Shown here one piece after another: positions 47,784 through 58,294 of a stretch of 64,000 nt of DNA (the stretch's first letter is position 1; each line of letters opens with the position of its first letter). Origin of the DNA: Thioalkalivibrio sp. ALE14 (lineage in GTDB: Bacteria > Pseudomonadota > Gammaproteobacteria > Ectothiorhodospirales > Ectothiorhodospiraceae). Location of the stretch: assembly GCF_000376845.1 (NCBI RefSeq), contig NZ_AQXY01000031.1, forward strand, positions 124,001 through 188,000, in the 5' to 3' direction. The notes under the pieces are model-generated. The model saw nothing but the letters and a program-made list of their open reading frames with translations, had not been told where the DNA came from and searched no databases. Made by a program: the position numbers and the translations under genes.

Positions 47784-49217
47784 TCACGAAGCCAGACGTG
47801 TGCGGGTATCCGCCACCGGCCCGCCCAGGCGGGTCTCCAGCTCGCGCGCCCGCCGCGCATAACGCCCGGACAGGGCAAACCCGGCGAGCTGTCCAATGGC
47901 GTGATACTCCAGATGCCGGCCCTCGGCGTCGGACGCAATCTCGATCCACTCGCCACCACTCGTCTGCGGCGGACAGACATTCAGCGGCAGGCTGGCGGTC
48001 TTGACCTGCACCACCCCGGCATCCGGCCGGTACACCGTCGCCTCGCCCGCCAGGGTGCGCGCCAGCGCCGCTGCCTGGCCGCGCAGCGTCTCCACATACG
48101 GCCGTAGCCGGCCTTCGAACTCGCAACCATCCCCCAGGGCAAAGATCGTCGGATCGGTCGTACGCAGCAGCGCATCCACCTCGATCCCCTGGTGACAAGC
48201 CAGACCGATCCGCTCGGCCAGCTCGCGATTCGGTTCCAGGCCCAGGGCCGTGATCACGACCTCGGCCTCCAGTGACTCGCCACCGGCCAGGGCCAGGCGC
48301 TGCGTGCCCTCGGCAACCGGCTCGATCCGCTCGACCGTCGCCCCGGTATGCCACTGCACACCGTGGCCCGCGAGGGCCTGCACCAGGTCGTCCCCCAGCG
48401 GCGCCGGCAGCAGACCCGACAGCGGGCCCGGCGCGCACTCGACCAGATGCACCGGGTACCCCCCTGCGGCGAGGTCATCGGCCAGCTCGCAGCCCACCAG
48501 CCCCGCGCCGATGATGGCCACCCGTGTGTGGGCGGGTGAACCGTCACGGCCCTCGAGTGCCGTACGCAGGGCGCGATAATCCTCCAGCGTGTTCACCGCC
48601 AGCGGCGCCGGGGCCCCGCCCGGGAACGGAACCCGGCGCGGACGGGCACCGGTGGCCAGCACCAGCTGACCGTACGGCACCCCACCGCGCGCTGTAATGA
48701 GCCGTTGCTGCTCCCGATGGATATCCAGCACACGGACGAACGGCATCAGCTCGATGCCAAGCCGGGCGGCACGTGCCGGACCGCTCTCCTCGACCAGGTC
48801 CTCGACCGCCACACCGCGGGCGAAGGCGTTGGAGATACGCGGCTTGGTGTAATAGTCCCCGGAATCGGCGGTCAGCAGGCGGATCGTGCGCCGCGGATCC
48901 CGCTCGCGCAGGGCCTCGGCCAGGGCCCAGCCCGCCATGCCGCCACCGACGATCACCACCGCGTCCGGATCGGCCGCGCCGGCTCCGGCACTCCAGGCCA
49001 TCGCGGCGGCACCGGCGTCCGCGGTCTCGGCGCGCGGCTCCAGCGCGGTGAAATCCGCCTTGGTCACATTACAGTCGGGGCAGTACCAGTCGTCGGGGAT
49101 ATCCTCGAAGCGGGTCCCAGGTGCCAGACCGGAATCCGGGTCGCCCTTGGCCTCGTCGTAGATATACCCGCAGACCTTGCAGATATAGCGCTTGAATTCG
49201 TCGGTTTCAGTGCTCAT
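47784..49217 (-). CDS. Rubredoxin-rubredoxin reductase fusion (FAD/NAD(P)H-dependent)
   Basis: A 477-residue fusion. Residues 1-55 are a rubredoxin with iron ligands in YICKVCGY and WYCPDCNV. From residue 85 a pyridine-nucleotide-disulfide-type reductase follows: FAD-binding [17 protein letters not shown] and NAD-binding [20 protein letters not shown]-closing [10 protein letters not shown]. It passes electrons from NAD(P)H to its own rubredoxin. The start overlaps the DUF302 stop as ATGA. It ends the leftward operon driven by the sigma-54 site at 51441-51455, so it is probably the electron source for that operon's oxidoreductase. Confidence 0.9.
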   Translation of the reverse strand: MSTETDEFKRYICKVCGYIYDEAKGDPDSGLAPGTRFEDIPDDWYCPDCNVTKADFTALEPRAETADAGAAAMAWSAGAGAADPDAVVIVGGGMAGWALAEALRERDPRRTIRLLTADSGDYYTKPRISNAFARGVAVEDLVEESGPARAARLGIELMPFVRVLDIHREQQRLITARGGVPYGQLVLATGARPRRVPFPGGAPAPLAVNTLEDYRALRTALEGRDGSPAHTRVAIIGAGLVGCELADDLAAGGYPVHLVECAPGPLSGLLPAPLGDDLVQALAGHGVQWHTGATVERIEPVAEGTQRLALAGGESLEAEVVITALGLEPNRELAERIGLACHQGIEVDALLRTTDPTIFALGDGCEFEGRLRPYVETLRGQAAALARTLAGEATVYRPDAGVVQVKTASLPLNVCPPQTSGGEWIEIASDAEGRHLEYHAIGQLAGFALSGRYARRARELETRLGGPVADTRTRLAS

Positions 49218-49597
49218 CACGCGACCTCCACGGCGTCGAGAATGGCCTTCAGCTTCGGGTCCAGCTCGGATCCGATGGCGTCCAGGTCGGGGTTGGCCCA
49301 CGGCGCGAACACGTCCCGCGCGGAGCGCGTGCTGATACGCAGGACGCCGCCATCACCGGAGACGTGGATGCGCAGGGGGATGTCGATGCCGGCCGGCTTG
49401 CAGGCCTCCCAGACGCGCACCGCATAGCTCGGATGAAAAACCTCCAGGATCTGGTCGGTCGGGACTTCTACCCCGATCTTCGCGGCATTGGCCTGCCCAT
49501 TGATGTGGGAGACCAGTTTGAGGCCCTGGGCATCGATCGCCTCCTTCAGGGTCGCGACCGCAGTCTCGGGATCCAGTCGTGTAATGGTTTCCAGCAT
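49217..49597 (-). CDS. DUF302 family protein
   Basis: 126 residues. DUF302 family core, for example [20 protein letters not shown] and [20 protein letters not shown]. The function of DUF302 is unknown. The N-terminus starts [20 protein letters not shown]. It lies between the flavoprotein (59 bases upstream) and the rubredoxin reductase (overlapping by one base), so it belongs to the same transcript. Confidence 0.8.
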   Translation of the reverse strand: MLETITRLDPETAVATLKEAIDAQGLKLVSHINGQANAAKIGVEVPTDQILEVFHPSYAVRVWEACKPAGIDIPLRIHVSGDGGVLRISTRSARDVFAPWANPDLDAIGSELDPKLKAILDAVEVA

Positions 49598-49655
49598 GAC
49601 GATTCCTTCGTTCGGCGAGGGGTCACGCGGACCCCGGCCGTGGGTGGTGAGGGTT

Positions 49656-50804
49656 TCAGTGCGCGTGGATCCGCGCCAGCTCCTTGCGCAGGTGCTTGAT
49701 CGCCGGGGTCACGATGGCGACGAAGTAGGACTCGCGCAGCTTGCGCTGGGCCGCCGCGTTGGCGAGATACCCACGCGCACCGGCGTGCAGCAGCGCCGAT
49801 TGCGAGGCCCGCAGCGAGAGCTCGGAACCGGTCAGGCGCATCTGCAGCACGTCCGCGAAGAAGCGCTCGGACTCGTCGAATGGCGTCTCCGAGAGGGCAT
49901 AGCAAGCGGCACGACCATCCTCCAGTGCCTCTTCCAGCTCGCCCACCTGGTCATCCAGATAGCCATTCACATGGGCCAGCGTCTCGTTGGCCTCGCGCAT
50001 GGTCTGGATGCACCCATCGATCAGCCCCAGCCCCATGCCCATCTGCAGAAGCACAAAGCCCGGACGGATGCGGCGGATGTATTCGGGCAACGAGTCCGCC
50101 AGTACGTGTTCATCCGGCACGAACACCCGGTCGAAATGGCAACCGAAGGTGCGCGAGCCCTCCAGGGCCGTGAACTCGGGACAGGCCGTCAGGCTGAAGC
50201 CCGGATCGGCGCAGTTGATGAGCGCCATCACCGGCCGCGGGTTCGCGCCGGTGGTCCGGAAGATCGCGCCGAAGTAGTGGTCCTCGCCCAGGTTGGATAC
50301 CCAGGGGAGTGCACCGGAGACTACATAGCCGCCGTCCACACGTTCGGCGGACAGCTTAAGGTCCTCGATATTGGCGAACCATTTCATCGGGTTTGACAGC
50401 GCCGTGGCGCCCAGCGCCTCCGCATTGGCCAGCTTCGGCAGGGCGTCACGTTTCAGGGTGTCCGAGGCACTGTTCTCCACGTACCAGGCACAGGCGTTCT
50501 GGCACCAGGCGACAAAACCGGTGGTCATGCATTCGGCCGATATCACCTCGGTGGCTCGGATCGCCCCGGCGATGTCGGTGGTGCCGGTCGCATTCTGGCT
50601 GGCCAGGTGACGGTTGAAGGCGCCGAGGCGACCGGCCTCGCGCAGAAAGTCTTCGGGGTACAGGCCTTCGCGGTCGATACGGGCGGTCAGTGGTGCGAGG
50701 TCGCGTTCCACCAGCGCCTGCAGCGCGGCATCGGCATCCGCCGGCCCTGCGGCCGGCGACACCCCCGTCACGTCTTGAGTGCGGGTTTCAAGCATTGGAT
50801 TCAC
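49656..50804 (-). CDS. Acyl-CoA-dehydrogenase-family flavoprotein lacking the usual catalytic glutamate context
   Basis: 382 residues with the acyl-CoA dehydrogenase fold: helical N-domain, middle beta domain (GATALSNPMKWFANIEDLKL, GGYVVSGALPWVSNLGED) and C-terminal helical bundle. The C-terminal region ends GARGYLANAAAQRKLRESYF and VAIVTPAIKHLRKEL. It lacks the RlyRDakv...YEGT signature that carries the active-site Glu in true dehydrogenases, so it may be a monooxygenase-like member (DszC/SfnB type). A substrate cannot be named. It lies 24 bases after the osmC gene in the sigma-54-driven operon. Confidence 0.8.
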   Translation of the reverse strand: MNPMLETRTQDVTGVSPAAGPADADAALQALVERDLAPLTARIDREGLYPEDFLREAGRLGAFNRHLASQNATGTTDIAGAIRATEVISAECMTTGFVAWCQNACAWYVENSASDTLKRDALPKLANAEALGATALSNPMKWFANIEDLKLSAERVDGGYVVSGALPWVSNLGEDHYFGAIFRTTGANPRPVMALINCADPGFSLTACPEFTALEGSRTFGCHFDRVFVPDEHVLADSLPEYIRRIRPGFVLLQMGMGLGLIDGCIQTMREANETLAHVNGYLDDQVGELEEALEDGRAACYALSETPFDESERFFADVLQMRLTGSELSLRASQSALLHAGARGYLANAAAQRKLRESYFVAIVTPAIKHLRKELARIHAH

Positions 50805-50828
50805 TCCCTTCGGGATCCAGGGATCGGT

Positions 50829-51377
50829 TCAGGCCAGCTCGACGCTGACGTTGACCGGATTGCGCATGGTGTTGGCGACCGGCGACCAGAAGTCGGCGTG
50901 GGCGACCAGCTCCTTCAGCTGTTCCTCGCTGGCATCGCCTTCCAGGTGGGCCTTCACGCGAATATCGGAAAAGCCGAGATGCTTGTTCACGTCGGTATCC
51001 CCGACGCCCCAGACGGCGGTCACGTTGATATCGCCTTCCAGCGTCAGCTCGAGCTTGGTCAAGGTGATACCGCGGTCGATCGCGTTGGCATGCATCCCCA
51101 CCGACAGGCAGGCGCCCAGGCTGGCCAGTACCGCCTCGGAGGGATTCGGCGCGGTGTCGTCCCCCAGCAGGTGCGGCGGTTCGTCGATCACGTGGGCGTC
51201 CAGATCGCGGACGTAAGTCAGGTTGCGGAACTTGCCCTCGCAGACCGTGGTGGCCTTCAGGGTCACGATGCTCTCGGGGTTGGCCTTGCCCTTGGCGGCC
51301 AGGCCGTTCAGGCCGTCCTGGTCGATCGGCTCCAGGCCGTTGATGGACAGGGAGGTGGTGGCTTCGGCTGCAGACAT
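50829..51377 (-). CDS. OsmC-family peroxidase-like protein
   Basis: 182 residues. Conserved OsmC cysteines are in KATTVCEGKFRN and ASLGACLSVGMHANA, the latter being the usual catalytic motif. Such proteins reduce organic hydroperoxides or bind acidic thiols. First gene of the leftward operon (osmC, flavoprotein, DUF302, rubredoxin reductase). A sigma-54 site ends about 64 bases upstream. The adjacent flavin chemistry makes a peroxide-scavenging or sulfur-handling role plausible but unproven. Confidence 0.85.
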   Translation of the reverse strand: MSAAEATTSLSINGLEPIDQDGLNGLAAKGKANPESIVTLKATTVCEGKFRNLTYVRDLDAHVIDEPPHLLGDDTAPNPSEAVLASLGACLSVGMHANAIDRGITLTKLELTLEGDINVTAVWGVGDTDVNKHLGFSDIRVKAHLEGDASEEQLKELVAHADFWSPVANTMRNPVNVSVELA

Positions 51378-51440
51378 GATGATGCTCCTCGCGTTGGGAT
51401 TCGTGGATCACCGGCATTCGGCCGGGTCGCCCATCCCAGT

Positions 51441-51455
51441 GCAGAAGCCGTGCCA
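51441..51455 (-). promoter_or_regulatory. Sigma-54 promoter for the osmC operon
   Basis: On the minus strand: TGGCA-CGGCTT-CTGC, matching TGGCA-N6-YTGC. The predicted start is near 51429, about 52 bases before the osmC ATG. It is divergent from the plus-strand site at 51701-51715, with the proposed activator motifs in between. Confidence 0.78.
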
Positions 51456-51521
51456 GAACCGTGCAAACCGCACCAGCACGCCGTTTCCGGACGATTCGGT
51501 GGAATGCACCACCTCCCCCAA

Positions 51522-51544
51522 CGGACAATCCGTCCACTTTGTCC
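51522..51544 (+). promoter_or_regulatory. Proposed activator-binding motif, site 1
   Basis: CGGAC-AATC-CGTCC-AC-TTTGTCC. The 3' 13 bases recur exactly 31 bp downstream (51563-51575). Shares CGGAC-N4-CGTCC-N2-TTTGTCC with site 56670-56692. It also contains the inverted pair CGGACAA/TTGTCCG. It lies between two divergent sigma-54 promoters. Confidence 0.6.
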
Positions 51545-51556
51545 GCTCCGGTCGGC

Positions 51557-51575
51557 CGGATTGTCCACTTTGTCC
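51557..51575 (+). promoter_or_regulatory. Proposed activator-binding motif, site 2
   Basis: CGGATT-GTCCACTTTGTCC: the last 13 bases are identical to those of site 1 and lie three helical turns (31 bp) downstream. The tandem spacing is typical of enhancer-binding proteins. The rest of 51378-51790 outside the promoters has no gene. Confidence 0.55.
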
Positions 51576-51700
51576 CGTGATCGCGGGGGGCGGGAAATTC
51601 CGGATCCGCGTTGCCGCTCTCTTCTCCTCCCACCGCATCCCGCTTCAGGACGCCGTTTCCGCACCATGGAGACGGAAATATCCAAGGTCCGACCGGGATT

Positions 51701-51715
51701 TGGCACGCCCCTTGT
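51701..51715 (+). promoter_or_regulatory. Sigma-54 promoter for the first ABC importer operon
   Basis: TGGCA-CGCCCC-TTGT: perfect -24 (TTGGCACG) with a TTGT variant at -12. The predicted start is near 51727, about 64 bases before the ATPase ATG. Confidence 0.72.
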
Positions 51716-51790
51716 AAGGAACCTCCGTGAACGCGCCGCCGAAACACTGCACCCGGCGGCTCATGAACGAAGGATCAAGAGGGACACGCC

Positions 51791-52651
51791 ATGGGCGCCG
51801 CCATCTCCATCGACTACATCACCCATCACTATCCCGGGCAGGAAGAGCCCACGCTGAAAGACATCGAGGTCAACGTCGCACCGGGCGAGACCGTGGCCCT
51901 GATCGGCCAGAGTGGCTGCGGCAAGTCGACCCTGCTGCACATGCTCGCGGGCCTGTTGATCCCCAGCGACGGCTGCGTACGCATTAATGGCCATCAGGTC
52001 ATCAAGCCGAGCCCGCGCTGGAACATGATGTTCCAGAAGCCCTCGCTCTACCCCTGGATGACCGTGCGCAAGAATGCCTCGCTGGGCCTGATCTTCCAGG
52101 GCCGCAAGCGCGACATGCGCGAGCGCATCGATCAGCTGCTCGAGACGGTCGGCCTGACCGACAAGGCCGAAGTCAACGTGCAGTCCCTCTCCGGCGGGCA
52201 GCAGCAACGCGTTGCCCTGGCGCGCAGCCTGGCCACCGACCCCGAGCTGCTGCTGCTCGATGAACCGTTTTCCGCCCTAGATGCCTTCACCCGGGTGGCC
52301 CTGCAAGACGAGGTCACCCGTCTCGCCCGCGAGCGTGGCATCTCCGTGGTCTTCGTCACCCACGACATCGAAGAGGCCGTCGCCATGGCCGACCGCGTGC
52401 TGGTCATGGGCTCCAATCCGGGCACGATCACGGCCGAGCTCCGCATCGACATCGACCACCCGCGCGACCGCAACAGCCAGCCCTTTGTCGACCGCAAGGC
52501 CGAACTGATGGGCTACTTCGGGGCCACCCGAACCCCGGCGGCCGACCCCGAACCGGCCGGCTCCGAACCCCCGTCACCTGAAGCCGAGAGCGAAATCCAG
52601 GCGGCCGACCCGGCCGCAACCGAATCCCGGGCGCGCGTACGCGCTGCCTGA
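51791..52651 (+). CDS. ABC importer ATPase, first system (NrtD/SsuB/CynD type)
   Basis: 286 residues. Walker A GQSGCGKST, signature LSGGQQQRVALARSL, Walker B LLLLDEPFSALD and switch histidine VTHDIEEAVAMADR are complete. An acidic Ala/Pro/Glu-rich extension of about 40 residues follows the domain. It energises the permease and Tat-exported binding protein that follow. Unusual order: ATPase first. A sigma-54 site lies upstream. The substrate is unknown; homologues of this family move nitrate, sulfonates, cyanate or similar small anions. Confidence 0.92.
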   Translation: MGAAISIDYITHHYPGQEEPTLKDIEVNVAPGETVALIGQSGCGKSTLLHMLAGLLIPSDGCVRINGHQVIKPSPRWNMMFQKPSLYPWMTVRKNASLGLIFQGRKRDMRERIDQLLETVGLTDKAEVNVQSLSGGQQQRVALARSLATDPELLLLDEPFSALDAFTRVALQDEVTRLARERGISVVFVTHDIEEAVAMADRVLVMGSNPGTITAELRIDIDHPRDRNSQPFVDRKAELMGYFGATRTPAADPEPAGSEPPSPEAESEIQAADPAATESRARVRAA

Positions 52652-52694
52652 ACCTCCGCCCCCACTACCCGACCCCGACCGAGGAACCGCCACC

Positions 52695-53978
52695 ATGTGC
52701 AACTGCGACAACCACCACGACATCGACCGCGAGCTGGACAGCCTGCTGGATCGCAGCTTTTCCCGCCGCAACTTCCTGCGCACCGCCGCCGTGGGCGGGC
52801 TGGCCGGCACCGGACTGGCCCTGCCGGGCTCGCTGTTCGGCGCCGAGCCCGGCAGCCTCGGCGAGCCCGAGGCTGCCACCCGCGACTTCGACGGGGTCGT
52901 ACGCATCGGCTACATCCCGATCACCGACGCGGCCGCGTTGCTGGTCGCCCACTCCGAGGGTTACTTCGAGGACGAAGGGCTGGAGGTCGCCGATCCGACC
53001 CTGATCCGCGGCTGGTCGCCGCTGATCGAGTCCTTCGCCGCCAACCGCTTCAACCTGGTGCACCTGCTCAAGCCCATCCCCCTGTGGATGCGCTACCAGA
53101 ACGACTTCCCGGTGAAGATCATGTCCTGGGCCCACACGAACGGCTCGGCGGTGGTCACCGGACGTCACGTCGACGTGCAGAGCTTCGCCGATCTCGGCGG
53201 CAAGAGCGTGGCCGTCCCCTATTGGTACTCGATGCACAACGTGGTCATGCAGATGGCCCTGCGCGATGCCGGCCTGACGCCGGTGATCCGCGATCAGGGC
53301 TCGGCCCTGGAGGCGCACGAGGTCAACCTGATGATCATGCCGCCGCCGGACATGCCGCCGGCGCTGGCCGCCCGTTCCATCGATGCCTACATCGTGGCCG
53401 AGCCCTTCAACGCCGCCGGCGAACTGCTGGCACGCGGCAACGTGCTGCGCTTTACCGGCGATATCTGGAAGAATCACCCCTGCTGTGTGGTCTGCATGAA
53501 CGAGCGCCTGACCAACCGCGAGCCGGAGTGGACGCAGAAGGTGATGAACGCGGTGGTCCGCGCCCAGGGCACGATCCAGGAAGACAAGAAGAGTGTCGCC
53601 ACCATGCTCTCGCGCGATGGCAAGGGCTACCTGCCGATGCCCGCCAACGTGGTGGAACGCGCAATGACCAACTATCACGATGACAGCACCTACGCCGACA
53701 GCGGCGCGATCCGTCACCCCGAATGGGAGAACGGGCGCATCGACTTCTCGCCCTGGCCCTACCCGTCCGCCACCAAGATGCTGGTCGGCGCGATGAACGA
53801 GACGCTGGTCGGTGGCGACACCACGTTCCTCGCCGGCCTGGACCCGGACTTCGTGAGTGATGACCTGGTGAACTACGACTTCGTGCGCAAGGCGATGGAG
53901 ACGCATACCGCGTGGCAGGGAGCCCCGGGCGTGGACATGGATTCGCCGTTCGCCCGCGAGGAGGTGGTGGCCCTATGA
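52695..53978 (+). CDS. Tat-exported ABC substrate-binding protein, first system (NrtA/CmpA-like)
   Basis: 427 residues. A short Cys/His-rich lead (MCNCDNHHD) precedes a Tat signal SRRNFLRTAAVGGLAGTG (residues 23-40). The mature part begins VRIGYIPITDAAALLVAHSE and includes a conserved PYWYSMHNVVMQMAL segment. HPCCVVCMNE corresponds to GHPCCAFAC in the second system's protein. Tat export suggests folding or cofactor loading before secretion. It ends overlapping the permease ATG. No specific ligand can be assigned. Confidence 0.88.
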   Translation: MCNCDNHHDIDRELDSLLDRSFSRRNFLRTAAVGGLAGTGLALPGSLFGAEPGSLGEPEAATRDFDGVVRIGYIPITDAAALLVAHSEGYFEDEGLEVADPTLIRGWSPLIESFAANRFNLVHLLKPIPLWMRYQNDFPVKIMSWAHTNGSAVVTGRHVDVQSFADLGGKSVAVPYWYSMHNVVMQMALRDAGLTPVIRDQGSALEAHEVNLMIMPPPDMPPALAARSIDAYIVAEPFNAAGELLARGNVLRFTGDIWKNHPCCVVCMNERLTNREPEWTQKVMNAVVRAQGTIQEDKKSVATMLSRDGKGYLPMPANVVERAMTNYHDDSTYADSGAIRHPEWENGRIDFSPWPYPSATKMLVGAMNETLVGGDTTFLAGLDPDFVSDDLVNYDFVRKAMETHTAWQGAPGVDMDSPFAREEVVAL

Positions 53979-54814
53979 ACCGCGAAGCCACCCTATCCAT
54001 CGACACCGGGACCGTGGAGCGGCTGATGCCGCTCCTGCGGTTCGCGGACCGCACACGCCGGGCGCTGCAATACCCGTTGCTGGGCATCGCCGGCCTGTTC
54101 GCCCTGTGGTACTGGGGCGGCTGGGCCATCGCCAATAACGAGGACACGATGGCCTTCGCGAGCTTCGCTCCGGGGCCCACGCTGGCGGCCTTCTGGGACA
54201 TCGTCAGCTCCGGCGCCGTATGGTCGCCGATCGAATCCAGCCTGTACCGCGTGGGCTGGGGTCTGGGCTACGCCATCGCCATCGGTGTGCCGCTGGGTGT
54301 GATGATCGGTTACTTCCTGACCCTGAAGCAGGTCACCCACGTACCCTTCCAGTTCCTGCGGATGATCTCGCCGCTGGCCTGGATGCCGATCGCGGTGCTG
54401 GCCTTCGCCACCTGGGACGCGGCCATCATCTTCCTCATCGCCATCGCCGCCGTCTGGCCGATCACCTACGCCACCGCGCACGGTGTGCAGCGCATCGACC
54501 CCATGTGGCTGAAGGTCGGCAACAACCTGGGCGCCAACCCGTACCACACCCTGCGCTACATCGTGATGCCCGCGATCGCCCAGGATGTGTTCGCCGGGAT
54601 CCGCCTGGCGGTGGGTGTGGCCTGGATCGTGCTGGTGCCGGCCGAGTACCTGGGCGTGACCTCGGGGCTGGGCTACGCGATCAACGATGCCCGCGACACC
54701 CTGGAGTACGACAAGCTGGCCGCCTTCGTGCTGGTGATCGGCATCATCGGCTACATGCTCGACGCCATCTGCGTACGCCTGATCAAACGCAGCAGCTACC
54801 ACGCCGAGGGATAA
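53975..54814 (+). CDS. ABC importer permease, first system
   Basis: 279 residues, about six transmembrane helices. The binding-protein-dependent transport inner-membrane motif is APAIAQDVFAGIRLAVGVAW-like (MPAIAQDVFAGIRLAVGVAW). Its ATG overlaps the preceding stop (ATGA). Downstream lies a GC-rich hairpin, then the sigma-54 activator gene. Similar in sequence style to the second permease (58295-59143), consistent with a duplicated transporter. Confidence 0.9.
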   Translation: MNREATLSIDTGTVERLMPLLRFADRTRRALQYPLLGIAGLFALWYWGGWAIANNEDTMAFASFAPGPTLAAFWDIVSSGAVWSPIESSLYRVGWGLGYAIAIGVPLGVMIGYFLTLKQVTHVPFQFLRMISPLAWMPIAVLAFATWDAAIIFLIAIAAVWPITYATAHGVQRIDPMWLKVGNNLGANPYHTLRYIVMPAIAQDVFAGIRLAVGVAWIVLVPAEYLGVTSGLGYAINDARDTLEYDKLAAFVLVIGIIGYMLDAICVRLIKRSSYHAEG

Positions 54815-54822
54815 CACACACC

Positions 54823-54845
54823 GGCCCGGCCACCCCGGCCGGGCC
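54823..54845 (+). terminator. GC-rich hairpin after the first transporter
   Basis: GGCCCGGCC-ACCCC-GGCCGGGCC, nine perfect base pairs without a T-run. It may limit read-through into the activator gene. Confidence 0.5.
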
Positions 54846-54973
54846 ACTTCCCTCCCTCCGAAAGCGTGCCCGTGCAAGCTAACGGTGCGAAGCCCCGCCC
54901 CGTCGCGAGGCAACGGCACCAGAACGGACCACCCGACCACCCCGTACCGCCGCAAAAACCGGGCTTTCCGCAC

Positions 54974-54988
54974 TGGCAGGCTTTCTGC
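54974..54988 (+). promoter_or_regulatory. Possible sigma-54 promoter for the activator gene
   Basis: TGGCA-GGCTTT-CTGC matches the consensus. The predicted start would be near 55000, only one base before the ATG at 55001, so the transcript would be leaderless. No ribosome-binding site precedes that ATG. This is either autoregulation with an unusual leader or a coincidence. Confidence 0.45.
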
Positions 54989-55000
54989 ATATCCCCACCC

Positions 55001-56650
<1,650 letters not shown>

Positions 56651-56669
56651 AGCGAGTCACGCGGCATTG

Positions 56670-56692
56670 CGGACGTTTCGTCCGATTTGTCC
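56670..56692 (+). promoter_or_regulatory. Proposed activator-binding motif, site 3
   Basis: CGGAC-GTTT-CGTCC-GA-TTTGTCC. It has the same composite pattern as 51522-51544 (17 of 23 positions agree by eye) and lies 67 bases upstream of the next sigma-54 site, a usual enhancer distance. Confidence 0.6.
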
Positions 56693-56758
56693 TCAATGGC
56701 GTCAAAGCGTCCCCACAGCCATCGGACCTCCGCGTTCCTGCACCCCGTTTCCGGGAGT

Positions 56759-56773
56759 TGGCATGGCACCTGC
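56759..56773 (+). promoter_or_regulatory. Sigma-54 promoter for the cyn operon
   Basis: TGGCA-TGGCAC-CTGC matches TGGCA-N6-YTGC. The predicted start is near 56785, about 52 bases before the ATG of the second binding protein. Confidence 0.75.
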
Positions 56774-56836
56774 AGAGACCCTCGGCATGCGCGGCAACGA
56801 CGCCCGCATCGATTCGATCCACGAGGAGAGCCGACC

Positions 56837-58291
56837 ATGCCGACCAAGAGTCTTCACGATCCCTTTGACGCCAAAGCCGACCTGCGCCACGGCTCCAGTT
56901 GCCGCCACGGGCACACGGGTCCGGGCAGCTGCAGCTGCTTCGACACCGCGTCCCCGGACCTGGAAGAAAAACTGGAACGACGCGCCACCCATGAGCCCGT
57001 TCAGGCCGACGCCCACACCACCGGCGAAGACCTGAGCGACGAGGCCATGGTCGATCGCGCGGTGGAAAGCGCCATCGTCCGCGGCATGTTCGGTCACAAC
57101 GAGATCAACCGCCGCCGTTTCCTGCAGATGCTGGGGGGCGGCACCGTGGCCGCAGCGCTGGGTTCCATCCTGCCGCTGGACAAGGTGAAGGCTGCAATCA
57201 AGGACGGCGGGCCGCTGGAAAAGACCAAGCTGCGCGTCGGCTTCGTCCCAATCACCTGCGCGACGCCGATCATCATGGCCCACCCGATGGGCTTCTACGA
57301 GCGCCATGGCCTGGACGTCGACGTGATCAAGACCGCCGGCTGGGCGGTGGCCCGCGACATGTCGCTGTCCGGTGAGTACGACGCCTCGCACATGCTCTCG
57401 CCGATGCCGCTGTCGATGACCCTCGGCTCCGGCTCCTCGCGTGAGCACTACATCATGCCGGCGGTGGAGAACATCAACGGCCAGGCCATCACCCTGCACA
57501 ACAAGCACAAGGACAAGCGCGATCCCAAAGACTGGAAGGGCTTCACCTTCGCCGTGCCCTTCGAGTACTCCATGCACAACTTCCTGCTGCGCTACCTGGT
57601 GGCCGAGCACGGGCTGGATCCCGATCGCGACATCAGCATCCGCGTCGTGCCGCCGCCGGAGATGGTCGCCAACCTGCGTGCCGAGAACGTCGACGGCTAC
57701 CTGGCTCCCGACCCGTTCAACCAGCGCGCAGTCTGGGACGGCATCGGCTTCATTCACATGCTGACCAAGGACATCTGGGACGGCCACCCGTGCTGCGCCT
57801 TCGCCTGCTCCGCGGCGTGGGCCGACGAGCATCCCAACACCTTCGGCGCCCTGTTCCGCGCTTTGATCGAGGCCACCCAGTACAGCTCGGATATCAACAA
57901 CCGCGCCGAGATCGCCGAGGCCATCTCCCCGCGTGCCTATCTGAACCAGCCGCAATCGGTGGTCGAGCAGGTCCTCACCGGTCGTTACGCCGACGGCCTG
58001 GGCAACGTCCAGAACGACCCGCACCGGATCGACTTCGACCCCTTCCCCTGGCACTCGATGGCCACCTGGATCCTCACCCAGATGAAGCGCTGGGGCTATG
58101 TGGATCGCGACTTTGACTACAACCGCCTGGCGGAAGACGTCTTCCTCGCCAGCGAGTGCGCCGAGGTCATGACCGAGCTGGGCTACGAGGCGCCAAGCAA
58201 GACCTACAAGAACTTCGAGATCATGGGGAAGGTGTTCGACTACACCGACCCGGAAGGCTATCTCGACAGCTTCGCAATCCGCAGGAGCTAA
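56837..58291 (+). CDS. cynA: Tat-exported ABC substrate-binding protein, cyanate type (CynA-like)
   Basis: 484 residues. A roughly 90-residue lead (GSSCRHGHTGPGSCSC, acidic stretch) precedes the Tat motif NRRRFLQMLGGGTVAAALGS at residues 91-110. The mature NrtA/CmpA/CynA-like domain begins LRVGFVPITCATPIIMAHPM, and PFEYSMHNFLLRYLV and GHPCCAFACSAAWADEHPN are recognisable. The gene is the head of an operon ending in cyanase, so cyanate is the likely ligand; bicarbonate or nitrate cannot be excluded. The start is the ATG at 56837 (GGAG upstream). Confidence 0.85.
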   Translation: MPTKSLHDPFDAKADLRHGSSCRHGHTGPGSCSCFDTASPDLEEKLERRATHEPVQADAHTTGEDLSDEAMVDRAVESAIVRGMFGHNEINRRRFLQMLGGGTVAAALGSILPLDKVKAAIKDGGPLEKTKLRVGFVPITCATPIIMAHPMGFYERHGLDVDVIKTAGWAVARDMSLSGEYDASHMLSPMPLSMTLGSGSSREHYIMPAVENINGQAITLHNKHKDKRDPKDWKGFTFAVPFEYSMHNFLLRYLVAEHGLDPDRDISIRVVPPPEMVANLRAENVDGYLAPDPFNQRAVWDGIGFIHMLTKDIWDGHPCCAFACSAAWADEHPNTFGALFRALIEATQYSSDINNRAEIAEAISPRAYLNQPQSVVEQVLTGRYADGLGNVQNDPHRIDFDPFPWHSMATWILTQMKRWGYVDRDFDYNRLAEDVFLASECAEVMTELGYEAPSKTYKNFEIMGKVFDYTDPEGYLDSFAIRRS

Positions 58292-58294
58292 GCC

